From: Pseudomonadota bacterium
GTDB lineage: Bacteria; Pseudomonadota; Alphaproteobacteria; Rhizobiales; Devosiaceae
NCBI GenBank assembly: GCA_023433775.1
Contig: JAEYTY010000076.1
Location: 1-29,048, forward strand
Reading direction: 5' to 3'
Length of the DNA stretch: 29,048 nucleotides
Shown here: positions 1-7,904 of the stretch, in pieces
Layout: every line of letters begins with the position of its first letter
Numbering within the stretch: the stretch's first letter is position 1
Position numbers and translations under genes: made by a program
Notes under the pieces: model-generated
Told to the model about the DNA's origin: nothing
The model's database searches: none
The model's input: only the letters and a program-made list of their open reading frames with translations

Positions 1-824
1 ACCCTGGAATTGGTGTAGGACGAGATTGCCATAAGCCCTGCAATGGCCGCGAAAGCGGCGGGGAAATAGACTCCCATGCCATAGATATCGACATAGATCT
101 GCTGGGCCGAGGTCAGGAAGCCGAACAGGGCGCCGAAGAGGAACATGCCCGCAAGGCCATAGGAAAGTGCCACGCGATTGCCCAGTACAATGCGGAAGCT
201 TTCGGCAATCCCGCTGAAGTCCAGGGGGCGGCGCTGGTCGAGAGGCAGGGATTCAGGCAGGCGGAGATAGGTCCACATCATAAGGCCAAAGGCCAGTACG
301 CCCATGAAGATGAAAATGGACTGCCATGGGCCGGTCAGCAGCAGAATCTGGCCGATGCCCGGCGCGATGATGGGCACGGCCATGAAAACCATGAAGGTCA
401 GCGACATGACCTCGGCCATTTCGCGACCCGAATAGCGGTCGCGCACAACGGCAGTTGCAATCACGCGAACACTGGCCGCGCCCGCGCCCTGAATGAAGCG
501 TAGCGCCAGAAGCAACGTAAAATCAGTAACAAAGGCGGCCATTATGGCGGCGACAATATAGATGCCGATGCCTGCCAGAAGTGGCGCGCGACGTCCATAA
601 CGATCGCTAAGCGGCCCGAAGGCGAGCACGGCGATGCCCATGCCCAGCATATAGGCCGTCACCACGAATTGCCGCTCGTTCTCGTTCGCTACGCCCAGCG
701 CATCGCCCATATAGGGCAGGGCGGGCAGCATGACGTCGACAGCCAGCGCGTTGATGGCCATCAAGGCGGCGACAAGAGTAATGAATTCGGGGCGGGACAG
801 AACCCGCTTAAAATGGTCGGACAT
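1..824 (-). CDS. Bcr/CflA-like MFS drug transporter, C-terminus cut by window edge
   Basis: This is a partial gene; 274 codons are visible and the rest lies left of the window. The ATG at 822-824 opens a protein beginning MSDHFKRVLSRPEF, followed by a first membrane helix containing NALAVDVMLPALP. The MFS motif A is visible as GPLSDRYGRR near residues 68-77, between helices 2 and 3. The early acidic residue in helix 1 and this motif fit the 12-helix Bcr/CflA branch of drug:proton antiporters in the inner membrane. The frame remains open at position 1, so the gene is truncated only by the window. It lies about 110 bases downstream of another MFS gene on the same strand. The substrate cannot be told from sequence; the family assignment is fairly secure, the Bcr/CflA label less so. 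Confidence 0.8.
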   Translation of the reverse strand, partial: MSDHFKRVLSRPEFITLVAALMAINALAVDVMLPALPYMGDALGVANENERQFVVTAYMLGMGIAVLAFGPLSDRYGRRAPLLAGIGIYIVAAIMAAFVTDFTLLLALRFIQGAGAASVRVIATAVVRDRYSGREMAEVMSLTFMVFMAVPIIAPGIGQILLLTGPWQSIFIFMGVLAFGLMMWTYLRLPESLPLDQRRPLDFSGIAESFRIVLGNRVALSYGLAGMFLFGALFGFLTSAQQIYVDIYGMGVYFPAAFAAIAGLMAISSYTNSR

Positions 825-931
825 GTCTGAAACTCATGTTTGCCGGCTTAGGCGGCTTAAGATCGCGCGGACCATGGACCGCGCGGCCAGCTTTGGCAAG
901 TCTTTATCGTCTTTAGCCGATGGATCGGAGC

Positions 932-2161
932 TCAGGTCGTCTTGACGATAAAATTGGGCGCGATGCGGTCACTGATGGGAATATGGATCGCTGCGGAGCC
1001 GAGGCCAAGCAGGATACCAAGATACCAAACTAGGTCATAGGCGCCGGTGAGATCATAGACATAGCCGCCCAGCCAGACGCCCACAAAGGAACCGATCTGG
1101 TGGCTGAGGAAGGCAATGCCATAGAGCATCCCCATATAGCGGGGCCCGAAGAACAGGCTCACCAATCCTGCTGTCAGCGGCACTGTCGATAGCCAGAGGA
1201 GCCCCATGGCTGCAGCAAAGGCATAGGCTGTAATTTCGCTCACCGGGAGCACCAGGAAGGCCGCAATGGCGACCGCGCGCAGGAAGTAGATCGAGGCCAG
1301 CAGCATTTGACGTGGCAGACGGCTGCCGAGCCAGCCGGAGAGCAGCGAGCCGGCGATATTGAACAGGCCAATGACAGCGATGGTCCAGCTACCCACTTCC
1401 GGCGTCAGGCCACACTGCACGAGGTAGGCGGGCATGTGGACATTGATAAAGGCAAGGTGGAAGCCGCAGACGAAAAATCCGATGACCAGCAGCCGGTAAG
1501 AGCCATGACCCCAAGCGCGCGATAGCGCCTGCATGAAGGGCAGGTCAGCCTCGCCCGGCGCGGACTCGGTGCGGCCACGCAGCACGAAGGACAAGGGGAC
1601 GATCAGTAGCATGATTGCCGCGATCCAGATCAGTGCCATCTGCCAGCCAAAGGCCGAGATGAAGCCCTGGCCGAGCGGCGCGAAAATGAACTGGCCCGCT
1701 GAGGAGGCCGCCGTCGCAATGCCGAAGACGAAGCTGCGCTTTTCGGCCGGAACGGCACGGCCAAAGGCGGCCATGACCACGCCGAACGAGGCCACTGCGA
1801 TGCCGACACCGGTGATGAGGCCGGCGGTCATGGTCATGGTCAGCGAGTCAGTTGAAAAGGCCATGCCGATCAGGCCAAGGGCATAGATCAGGCCCCCAAT
1901 GGCCAGAACGCGGCCCGTGCCATAGCGATCAGCAAAGCCCCCGGCAAAAGGCTGAACCAGACCCCAGACCAGGTTCTGAATCGCCATGGCCATGCCCCAT
2001 TGCTCGCGGGAAAGGCCAAGGTCTTCGGTGACCGGCAGGGTGAAGAGGCCAAACGCCCCGCGTGTTCCGAAGCCGATCGCGGCGATAATGCATCCGGCGA
2101 CGATGATAATCGGAAGCGGAACGAGCGGACGGATCGAACTGGTGGTCATGGCGGGCCTCAC
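932..2161 (-). CDS. MFS transporter (monocarboxylate/OFA-like)
   Basis: A 409-residue integral membrane protein with about 12 hydrophobic segments, normal for the major facilitator superfamily. The first helix region contains GFGTRGAFGLFTLPV, and motif A appears as GGFADRYGTGRVL around residues 74-86. A central loop near residues 200-210 (RGRTESAPGEADL) separates the two six-helix halves. The N-terminus resembles MFS proteins related to oxalate:formate and monocarboxylate transporters, but the substrate is unknown. Two starts are possible: the ATG at 2161 or the ATG four codons later (MTTSS, 2149); I could not separate them by ribosome binding site. It is on the same strand as the partial MFS gene at the left edge. 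Nothing in the protein looks broken. Confidence 0.85.
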   Translation of the reverse strand: MRPAMTTSSIRPLVPLPIIIVAGCIIAAIGFGTRGAFGLFTLPVTEDLGLSREQWGMAMAIQNLVWGLVQPFAGGFADRYGTGRVLAIGGLIYALGLIGMAFSTDSLTMTMTAGLITGVGIAVASFGVVMAAFGRAVPAEKRSFVFGIATAASSAGQFIFAPLGQGFISAFGWQMALIWIAAIMLLIVPLSFVLRGRTESAPGEADLPFMQALSRAWGHGSYRLLVIGFFVCGFHLAFINVHMPAYLVQCGLTPEVGSWTIAVIGLFNIAGSLLSGWLGSRLPRQMLLASIYFLRAVAIAAFLVLPVSEITAYAFAAAMGLLWLSTVPLTAGLVSLFFGPRYMGMLYGIAFLSHQIGSFVGVWLGGYVYDLTGAYDLVWYLGILLGLGSAAIHIPISDRIAPNFIVKTT

Positions 2162-2266
2162 GAGCAGACCTGCAATCTATCCCCGACCTGTCATCACGCA
2201 AACGATATTAGGGAATGGAAGCAATGAAATTTTGTGATGGAGGGACGTTCACGGGCGAAAAATGCA

Positions 2267-2296
2267 AAAGGCCCCGCCGGTTAGGGCAGGGCCTTT
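2267..2296 (-). terminator. Intrinsic terminator after grxD
   Basis: Arms 2267-2278 and 2285-2296 form a 12-base-pair stem, with one G-T wobble in the minus-strand transcript, around a 6-base loop. In the minus reading the stem is followed by a short T-rich stretch (GCATTTTT). It sits 18 bases past the grxD stop codon, so it probably ends the bolA-grxD transcript. Confidence 0.75.
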
Positions 2297-2314
2297 CAAA
2301 TCTGACTCAGCCGA

Positions 2315-2650
2315 TCAGGCGCTTTGCTTGACGGCGATGCCGGCGGCTTCCATGTGGCTCTGCAGTTCACCGGCCTGGAACATTTCGCGCACGATGTCCG
2401 CGCCGCCAACGAATTCGCCCTTCACATAGAGCTGGGGAATGGTCGGCCAATTGGTATAGGCCTTGATGCCGTCGCGAAGCTCTTCGCTTTCCAGCACATT
2501 GGCGCTGCCATAGTCGACGCCGAGATAGTTGAGGATCTGGACGACCTGCCCGGAAAAGCCGCACTGCGGAAAGTCCGGCGAGCCCTTCATGAACAGGAAC
2601 ACGTCGTTGTTCTTCACCTTGTCGTCGATGAAGGCGTTGATATCGGTCAT
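2315..2650 (-). CDS. grxD: Monothiol glutaredoxin, Grx4/GrxD type
   Basis: A 111-residue protein, the usual length for single-domain CGFS glutaredoxins. The active site CGFS is at residues 30-33, inside PDFPQCGFSGQ. The glutathione-binding segment WPTIPQLYVKGEFVGGADI follows at residues 68-86. These proteins bind a [2Fe-2S] cluster through the CGFS cysteine and glutathione, usually as dimers or as heterodimers with BolA proteins, and take part in iron-sulfur cluster transfer in the cytoplasm. A bolA gene lies upstream on the same strand, but unlike the usual close pairing it is separated from grxD by about 2 kb holding three other genes. An intrinsic terminator follows the stop codon. Family assignment is secure. 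Confidence 0.97.
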   Translation of the reverse strand: MTDINAFIDDKVKNNDVFLFMKGSPDFPQCGFSGQVVQILNYLGVDYGSANVLESEELRDGIKAYTNWPTIPQLYVKGEFVGGADIVREMFQAGELQSHMEAAGIAVKQSA

Positions 2651-2770
2651 GGGAGGAGCCTTTCAAAAGTCCGGTTTCAAGGGCCGGCTGAGATTGCGTG
2701 ATAGATAGGACAGGATCATGGCGCTGTCGAGAACTACGCTGTCACCTATACGAGTGGGCCGGGCGGTTAT

Positions 2771-3607
2771 CTAATCTCTATTGGCCCATGCCCCAGTTCG
2801 CTTATCAATCCAACGCTGAATTTCTCCTGGCAGATTACGTTTATGCAGGCGCAGTTGGAACAGGTCTGCCAGCATCGGCCCGAAATCCGAGGTTACCTTT
2901 GCCACCTTAAATCCAGGCCAGCCTTGCTCTATCAGGCAGCCCATTGCGACTTGCTCGTTGTCCCATTTGCTATTTGGAAGCCAGTTTTGCTCCACCATGT
3001 CGTACAAGCGTTTTGCCACGTCAATTGCACCGGCGCCCGTAGCGTACATGTCTCCGGCGGTTACCAGTCTTGGTGATGAACCGACAAAGCTGTCAGTATT
3101 TTTTGCTTGAATCTGTTTGATACCAAATTTGGTGACCGGTGCCGCAAACATTGCGTCGCTTAATTGATCGAGTTTTTTCAAGGATAGATTTCCTTCGCCC
3201 ATATCTTGGCGAAAAAATCGCGACAGACCAGCGTCGATCCAAAGCATCTTGCATTTTTCGCCCTCTTCCTCTGCGACACGTTTTAACATGTCATACTTGG
3301 ACATCACGAGGAGCGAGTAACGAGGCATTGTAAAAGTTAGATCGGCGTTGGACGATTGCAGCCTTATCTCATCGACGCGGTCCTCTCAACGCATTGGATA
3401 CCACTCCTCGATCGGGACCGTGATGATCCTGTCGCCGGGTTTTACAGCAATCAGGCTAGGATCGATCTTTGGATCCAGAAAAACGGTAAAGCGCACCGGC
3501 AACCGAAGCGTCTCATTGAACCAGGAAATATACTTTTCAATTGGGCGACCAAAATTCTTCCTACCTATATCGTACAAGGCACTTACTGCGCTGAGTTCAT
3601 CAGGCAT
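2771..3607 (-). pseudogene. HtrL/YibB (WlaTC)-like glycosyltransferase interrupted by an in-frame TGA
   Basis: Two open segments, 3607-3389 and 3385-2771, lie in the same reading frame and are separated only by a TGA at 3386-3388 (codon 74 of 278). No frameshift is needed to join them. The first part carries SALYDIGRKNFGR and WFNETLRLPVRFTVFLDP, typical of the N-terminus of the HtrL/YibB family. The second carries YSLLVMSKYDMLK and WIDAGLSRFF (residues 123-132), resembling that family's sugar-nucleotide site. The joined length of about 278 residues is near normal for the family. The start at 3607 is chosen because GGAGG lies 9 bases upstream; the longer in-frame ATG at 3625 overlaps that site. 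GC content is lower than in the flanks (26, 30 and 27 G+C in three sampled 60-base rows), which suggests transfer. It may be a nonsense-mutated gene, a sequencing error or, less likely, a readthrough gene. The family call is from memory of motifs. Confidence 0.7.
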
Positions 3608-3635
3608 GTAACTAGTCCTCCCCATTCCCGATTAC

Positions 3636-4295
3636 CTATTCCAGTCCGAGTGAGGTCAGACCTTTAGCCCCAAGCCGCTCAACAATCCATGGATGCTTGG
3701 TGACGTCATCAAGGTCACTGAACAGGACGGCATCCCAGCCATGCGCCAGGGCGCCATTGATGACCTTGGGCGTGTCATCGAAGAAGAGCGGCGGCTCTGA
3801 TTGCGGGCCGATCCGGTGCTCGACGAAATCAAAAAATCCCTTTTCGGGTTTACGAATACCAGCACGGGCTGAGTAGAAAATATCCTCGAACAATTCGCTG
3901 AGACCCAGATTGTGCCACAGCCATTGCGCCCGCGCATGATCCTGATTGGTGGCGATATAGAGCCTTATGTCCTCGCGTTTTCCGAGCTGCCTCACGATCT
4001 CGATCAGTTCAGTGTTGAGCGTGGAATCGTGGGATAGCCAATAGTGCAGGAAAGTCATGGGCGAGCCTTTATAGCCCAGTCCCGGCAATCGACGGTCGAG
4101 AGCATCAATGATGGACATCTCGCCCACGACGACCTTCTTGATGAAAATGTCGAAGATGAATTCGGTGTTGAAGCGATCAGGATCGACACCCATGTCGGCC
4201 AGAAGCGTTTCATTCCAGCGCCGGGTCAATTCGGGTCGGGCATGATAGCCGTGTACCAAAACGCCATCGACATCGAAGAAGACGGCGCGCGTCAT
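3636..4295 (-). CDS. HAD-superfamily hydrolase (subfamily IA-like)
   Basis: A 219-residue cytoplasmic protein with the haloacid dehalogenase motifs in order. Motif I is FFDVDGVL, with nucleophile Asp8 and acid/base Asp10. Motif II is the segment LYIATNQDH near residue 115. Motif III is the lysine in RKPEKGFF near residues 150-157, and motif IV is FFDDTPK near residues 171-177. A helical cap lies between motifs I and II, as in subfamily IA phosphatases and phosphonatases. The start codon overlaps the stop of the upstream DUF6665-like gene by four bases (ATGA), implying translational coupling. The interrupted glycosyltransferase starts 29 bases after its stop codon. The substrate is unknown; a small phosphorylated metabolite is likely. 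Confidence 0.85.
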   Translation of the reverse strand: MTRAVFFDVDGVLVHGYHARPELTRRWNETLLADMGVDPDRFNTEFIFDIFIKKVVVGEMSIIDALDRRLPGLGYKGSPMTFLHYWLSHDSTLNTELIEIVRQLGKREDIRLYIATNQDHARAQWLWHNLGLSELFEDIFYSARAGIRKPEKGFFDFVEHRIGPQSEPPLFFDDTPKVINGALAHGWDAVLFSDLDDVTKHPWIVERLGAKGLTSLGLE

Positions 4296-4618
4296 GCTCT
4301 GCCTTGCGGCTTTGCGCCAAGTCCGGCAAGCACTTGCGCTGGAATATTCAGTTCCTGAATCACATCATTGTGCCGGCGGAAACCGATCAGTTCACGCTGT
4401 ACGAAGTAGGCCCATACCGCCTCGCGTGCTCTAGCGAGCCGGGCCGGACGGTCCTCACTTGCGGCATTGAGGGCCGCCAGCGCTTCAATGACATTGCGCT
4501 CAGCCGCACCAAGGGAACTGGCCCGCTCGCCCGCGATTTCGTGCTCGATGGCCGCTGTGCCGGCTTCTGGCCGGACCATGCGGATCAGATCGAGCGAGTC
4601 GCGCAGCGACGAAGGCAT
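4292..4618 (-). CDS. DUF6665-like hypothetical protein
   Basis: A 108-residue soluble, mostly helical protein. The core pattern, IEHEIAGERASSLG near residues 23-36 and then REAVWAYFVQRELIGFRRHN followed by IPAQVLAGLG, resembles the DUF6665 family of uncharacterised proteins found in Hyphomicrobiales. This match is from memory and should be confirmed. The ATG lies only 3 bases after the bolA stop codon, and the 3' end overlaps the HAD gene start by 4 bases, so it is very probably cotranslated with both. No catalytic motif, signal peptide or membrane segment is visible. Function is unknown; position alone links it to the BolA/GrxD transcript. Confidence 0.65.
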   Translation of the reverse strand: MPSSLRDSLDLIRMVRPEAGTAAIEHEIAGERASSLGAAERNVIEALAALNAASEDRPARLARAREAVWAYFVQRELIGFRRHNDVIQELNIPAQVLAGLGAKPQGRA

Positions 4619-4621
4619 GGT

Positions 4622-4855
4622 CTATTCCGGAACGCTCGTCTGTAGCGCCAGCGCGTGCAGGGCGCCGCCCATATCGCCCTGCAATGCGGCATAGACGATC
4701 TGGTGCTGCTGGACGCGGGATTTTCCGCGGAACTGCTCGGAAATCACCGTTGCAGCATAATGGTCGCCATCGCCGGCCAGATCGCGAATCTCCACAGCCG
4801 CGTCGGGCAATGCCGCTTTGATGCGTCGTTCGATTTCACTGGCATCCATTGGCAT
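4622..4855 (-). CDS. bolA: BolA-family protein
   Basis: A 77-residue BolA-fold protein, normal for the short BolA type. It opens with SEIERRIKAALPDAAVEIRDLAGDGDHYAATVIS and contains the conserved QHQIVYAALQGDMGG near residues 50-64. The histidine in GDGDHY and the one in QQHQIVY fit positions used by this class to share an iron-sulfur cluster with a CGFS glutaredoxin. A ribosome binding site (AAGGAG) lies 7-8 bases before the ATG at 4855. It is the first gene of a minus-strand run that ends in grxD. A role in iron-sulfur protein maturation together with GrxD is inferred from the family. Confidence 0.92.
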   Translation of the reverse strand: MPMDASEIERRIKAALPDAAVEIRDLAGDGDHYAATVISEQFRGKSRVQQHQIVYAALQGDMGGALHALALQTSVPE

Positions 4856-5039
4856 GAGCGCTCTCCTTGGCTGTACCGCGATAGGGGCAGATTTGCCGCT
4901 GCAACTCGGCGATGCAGCGGTTCAACATTTGACGCCGACATCAGCGGCGCCTCACCCCAGATATGGCATGGGGGTCAGGCCGCTTCAATATCGTGGGACG
5001 CTATCGAGGTTGCATATGGCCGTGATCGGCCACACGCGC

Positions 5040-7265
5040 CTAGCCATTCATGAAATTGGGAAACCAGCTTTCATGGGCTTTCGTAAGCTCGGCCACAGGC
5101 ACGGGGCGCGCCGCACCCAGCACCAGATCAGAACCACCGGTATTGCCGATCCATGCCGCATTGATGCCAAGTCGCTCCGCTTCGCTCAGCAGTGCTGCAA
5201 AAGCGTCGCCCTGCGGGTCAAGCCGCAGCGTCACCACATAGCGCCCCTGGTCCTCGCCGAAATATTGGAGGACCGGGTTGTGTCCAGCCACATCTGTGAT
5301 CGTGGCGCCAATGCCCGAGGCGATGGCCATTTCGGCCAGGCCCACGCCAAGGCCACCATCGGACAGGTCGTGGCAGGCGCTAACCGCACCGGCCCGGATC
5401 AGCCGGCGGACAAAATCGCCATTGCGCTTTTCGGCCTGCAGATCAACATGCGGCGCGGCGCCATCGGTGCGGCCGAAGAGATCGCGCAGATAGATCGATT
5501 GGCCAAGATGTGTCCCGCGCTCGGCAGGGCCACCGATCAGCAGGATAGGCTGGTTTTCAGCGGCAAAGCCGATGCGAACGCTCTTTTCCCATTCGGGCAA
5601 AAGGCCTACGCCACCGATGGTTGGGGTCGGAAGGATGCCGCGGCCATTGGTTTCGTTGTAGAGCGAGACATTGCCCGAAACGATCGGGAATTCCAGCACG
5701 CGGCAGGCTTCGCCGATGCCTTCGACGGCTTTGACGAATTGGCCCATGATTTCCGGGCGCTCGGGATTGCCGAAATTGAGATTGTCCGTCGCCGCCAGGG
5801 GCTCGGCCCCAGTCGCCGTCAGGTTGCGCCAGCATTCGGCCACGGCCTGCTTGCCGCCCTCATAGGGGTCGGCTTCGCAATAGCGCGGCGTAACGTCCGA
5901 GGAAAAGGCGAGGCCCTTCGTCGGGTGGCCGTCCACGCGGATCACGCCGGCATCGCCACCCGGGCGCTGCATGGTGTTGCCCTGGATGAGCGTATCGTAC
6001 TGCTCATAGACCCAACGGCGCGACGAACATTGGTGGCCGCCGATCAGTTCAAGCAGCGCATCGGCGATGTTCTTTGGCGGCACATCGTAGCTGGCCAGCG
6101 GCACCGGGGTCTTTGGCGCAACCCATGGGCGGTCATATTCAGGCGCAGCGTCACCCAGATCCTTGATCGGCAGGTTGGCGACTTCCTCGCCCTGCCAGAT
6201 TACGCGGAAGCGCAGATCATCGGTGGTTATGCCCACAGTGGCGAAGTCGAGTTCCCACTTCTCGAACACCTGCCGCGCCACTGCTTCCTTGTCCGGATGC
6301 AGCACCATCAACATGCGTTCCTGGCTTTCCGAGAGCATCATCTCATAAGCCGTCATGTTCTCTTCGCGAACCGGCACCTTGTCGAGATTGAGCTCAACGC
6401 CAAGGTCGCCCTTGGCGCCCATTTCCACGGCCGAGCAGGTCAGCCCGGCGGCGCCCATGTCCTGAATGGCGATGACCGCACCAGTCGCCATCAGCTCGAG
6501 ACAGGCTTCGAGCAGGCGCTTTTCGGTGAAGGGGTCGCCAACCTGCACGGTCGGGCGCTTCTCCTCAATGTCGTCACCGAATTCCGCCGAGGCCATGGTG
6601 GCCCCGCCCACGCCATCGCGGCCCGTCTTGGCGCCGAGATAAACCACCGGCAGGCCGACGCCCTTGGCTTCGGAGTAGAAAATCTTGTCCGTATCAGCCA
6701 GGCCGGCGGCGAAGGCATTGACCAGATTGTTGCCATTGTAGCGCGCGTCGAATTCAACTTCGCCGCCCACAGTCGGCACACCGAAGGAATTGCCATAGCC
6801 ACCAACGCCGGCGACCACGCCATTGACGAGGTGGCGGGTCTTTTCATGGTCCGGCGACCCGAAGCGCAGCGCGTTCATCGCCGCCACAGGGCGCGCGCCC
6901 ATGGTGAAAACGTCGCGGAGAATGCCGCCCACGCCGGTTGCCGCGCCCTGATAGGGCTCGATGAAGCTGGGGTGGTTGTGGGATTCCATCTTGAACACCA
7001 CGGCCTGCCCATCGCCGATATCGACGACACCGGCATTTTCGCCCGGCCCCTGGATCACGCGGGGGCCGGTGGTCGGCAGGGTGCGCAGCCACTTTTTGGA
7101 ACTCTTGTATGAGCAATGCTCGTTCCACATCGCCGAGAAAATACCCAGCTCGGTATAGGTCGGCTCGCGCCCGATCAGATCGAGGATCTTCTGATATTCG
7201 TCCGGCTTCAGGCCGTGGCTGGCAACCAGCTCGGGGGTAATGGCAATGTCGTTGCGAAGAGTCAT
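5040..7265 (-). CDS. purL: Phosphoribosylformylglycinamidine synthase subunit PurL
   Basis: A 741-residue protein, the length of the small bacterial-type PurL that needs separate PurS and PurQ subunits. It performs the ATP-dependent amidination of FGAR to FGAM in de novo purine synthesis, using ammonia from PurQ. Visible motifs include SAMWNEHCSY with His50, FKMESHNHPS at residues 91-100, and GATGVGGILRDVFTMGARP just after it. Further on come IQDMGAAGLTCS and, in the C-terminal half, SACHDLSDGGLGVGLAEMA. The ATG at 7265 overlaps the stop of the upstream Pr6Pr-like membrane gene by four bases (ATGA). purQ lies just beyond that gene, so purL is probably in the same transcript. No truncation is seen. 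Confidence 0.98.
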   Translation of the reverse strand: MTLRNDIAITPELVASHGLKPDEYQKILDLIGREPTYTELGIFSAMWNEHCSYKSSKKWLRTLPTTGPRVIQGPGENAGVVDIGDGQAVVFKMESHNHPSFIEPYQGAATGVGGILRDVFTMGARPVAAMNALRFGSPDHEKTRHLVNGVVAGVGGYGNSFGVPTVGGEVEFDARYNGNNLVNAFAAGLADTDKIFYSEAKGVGLPVVYLGAKTGRDGVGGATMASAEFGDDIEEKRPTVQVGDPFTEKRLLEACLELMATGAVIAIQDMGAAGLTCSAVEMGAKGDLGVELNLDKVPVREENMTAYEMMLSESQERMLMVLHPDKEAVARQVFEKWELDFATVGITTDDLRFRVIWQGEEVANLPIKDLGDAAPEYDRPWVAPKTPVPLASYDVPPKNIADALLELIGGHQCSSRRWVYEQYDTLIQGNTMQRPGGDAGVIRVDGHPTKGLAFSSDVTPRYCEADPYEGGKQAVAECWRNLTATGAEPLAATDNLNFGNPERPEIMGQFVKAVEGIGEACRVLEFPIVSGNVSLYNETNGRGILPTPTIGGVGLLPEWEKSVRIGFAAENQPILLIGGPAERGTHLGQSIYLRDLFGRTDGAAPHVDLQAEKRNGDFVRRLIRAGAVSACHDLSDGGLGVGLAEMAIASGIGATITDVAGHNPVLQYFGEDQGRYVVTLRLDPQGDAFAALLSEAERLGINAAWIGNTGGSDLVLGAARPVPVAELTKAHESWFPNFMNG

Positions 7266-7903
7266 TGAGAAACTGTCCGGGAGGTTCGGGCAAGAAGCAT
7301 GTCAGCGGCAATGGTTACCAGGATCAGCACCGCGAGGAAGGCTGTCATATAGACCGCGTTGATGCCGACCTGGCCGTAGCCAAGCTTGATGGCGTTGAGG
7401 ATGGGGTAGGGGTATTCCTGCACCCAGGCGCCGCGCGCCATGGCATAGGCGAAATAGACGAGTGTCGGGGCCAGCATGAGCGGCAGGTTTATCCAGCGCA
7501 GCATCCCATGCCGCTGCGTCAGGGCCCACCAGACCACATAAAGCACGGGCGCAACATAGTGCAGCAGTGTATCGGCGATGACAAACAGTCCGTCCAGAGA
7601 CTGCAGGAAGCGCAGCACGAAAAACACGTAGAGGCCGACAAGCGCTATATTGGCCGCCATGATCGAACGGACAAGCGGCGTGCGGAAAATCACTAGCCAG
7701 GCCCAGTCTGTCAGGGCCGAAAGGTAGACTAGCACCAGGGCGATATTGTTGAGGATGGTGTAGTAGGAAAAGAAATGCCCCAGCGCACCCGGAAGGTCCC
7801 GCCCAGCGGCGAGCAGCGCCTGCATCGAAATGGTAAATTGCAGGACGAGGCCCGCCGCGCCGAGCAGCAGACCCAGCCAGGTCAGCGCACGGCGCAGGTC
7901 CAT
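7262..7903 (-). CDS. Pr6Pr-type integral membrane protein
   Basis: A 213-residue protein with about six hydrophobic helices. The chosen start is the ATG at 7901-7903 (MDLRRALTWLG), one base after the purQ stop codon; a longer in-frame start at 7960 would overlap purQ by 56 bases and adds a non-hydrophobic leader. Its pattern resembles the Pr6Pr family (FAR-17a/AIG1-like six-helix proteins): FFSYYTILNN near residue 45, LLHYVAPVLYVVWW near residue 120, and a late PYPILNAIKLGYGQVGINA segment. Members are poorly characterised in bacteria; eukaryotic relatives include lipid ester hydrolases with a conserved Thr/His pair. The stop overlaps the purL start by four bases. Purine relevance is unknown and may be only positional. 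Confidence 0.75.
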   Translation of the reverse strand: MDLRRALTWLGLLLGAAGLVLQFTISMQALLAAGRDLPGALGHFFSYYTILNNIALVLVYLSALTDWAWLVIFRTPLVRSIMAANIALVGLYVFFVLRFLQSLDGLFVIADTLLHYVAPVLYVVWWALTQRHGMLRWINLPLMLAPTLVYFAYAMARGAWVQEYPYPILNAIKLGYGQVGINAVYMTAFLAVLILVTIAADMLLARTSRTVSQ

Positions 7904-7904
7904 G

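Noticed and set aside
730..945. Short plus-strand frame at the start of the Bcr/CflA-like gene
   Set aside because: It overlaps the N-terminus of a clear MFS gene on the other strand and has no domain features.
3386..3388. Selenocysteine at the in-frame TGA
   Set aside because: No stable SECIS-like hairpin is visible just after the TGA, the family is not known to use selenocysteine, and no redox motif surrounds the codon.
5017..5032. TGGCCG/CGGCCA hairpin after purL as a terminator
   Set aside because: The stem is only 6 base pairs and no T run follows in the minus direction.
4818..7112. A 764-codon plus-strand open frame opposite purL
   Set aside because: It is a mirror frame of a high-GC gene. 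The minus strand carries complete PurL with all motifs, and the plus frame shows no recognisable domain.
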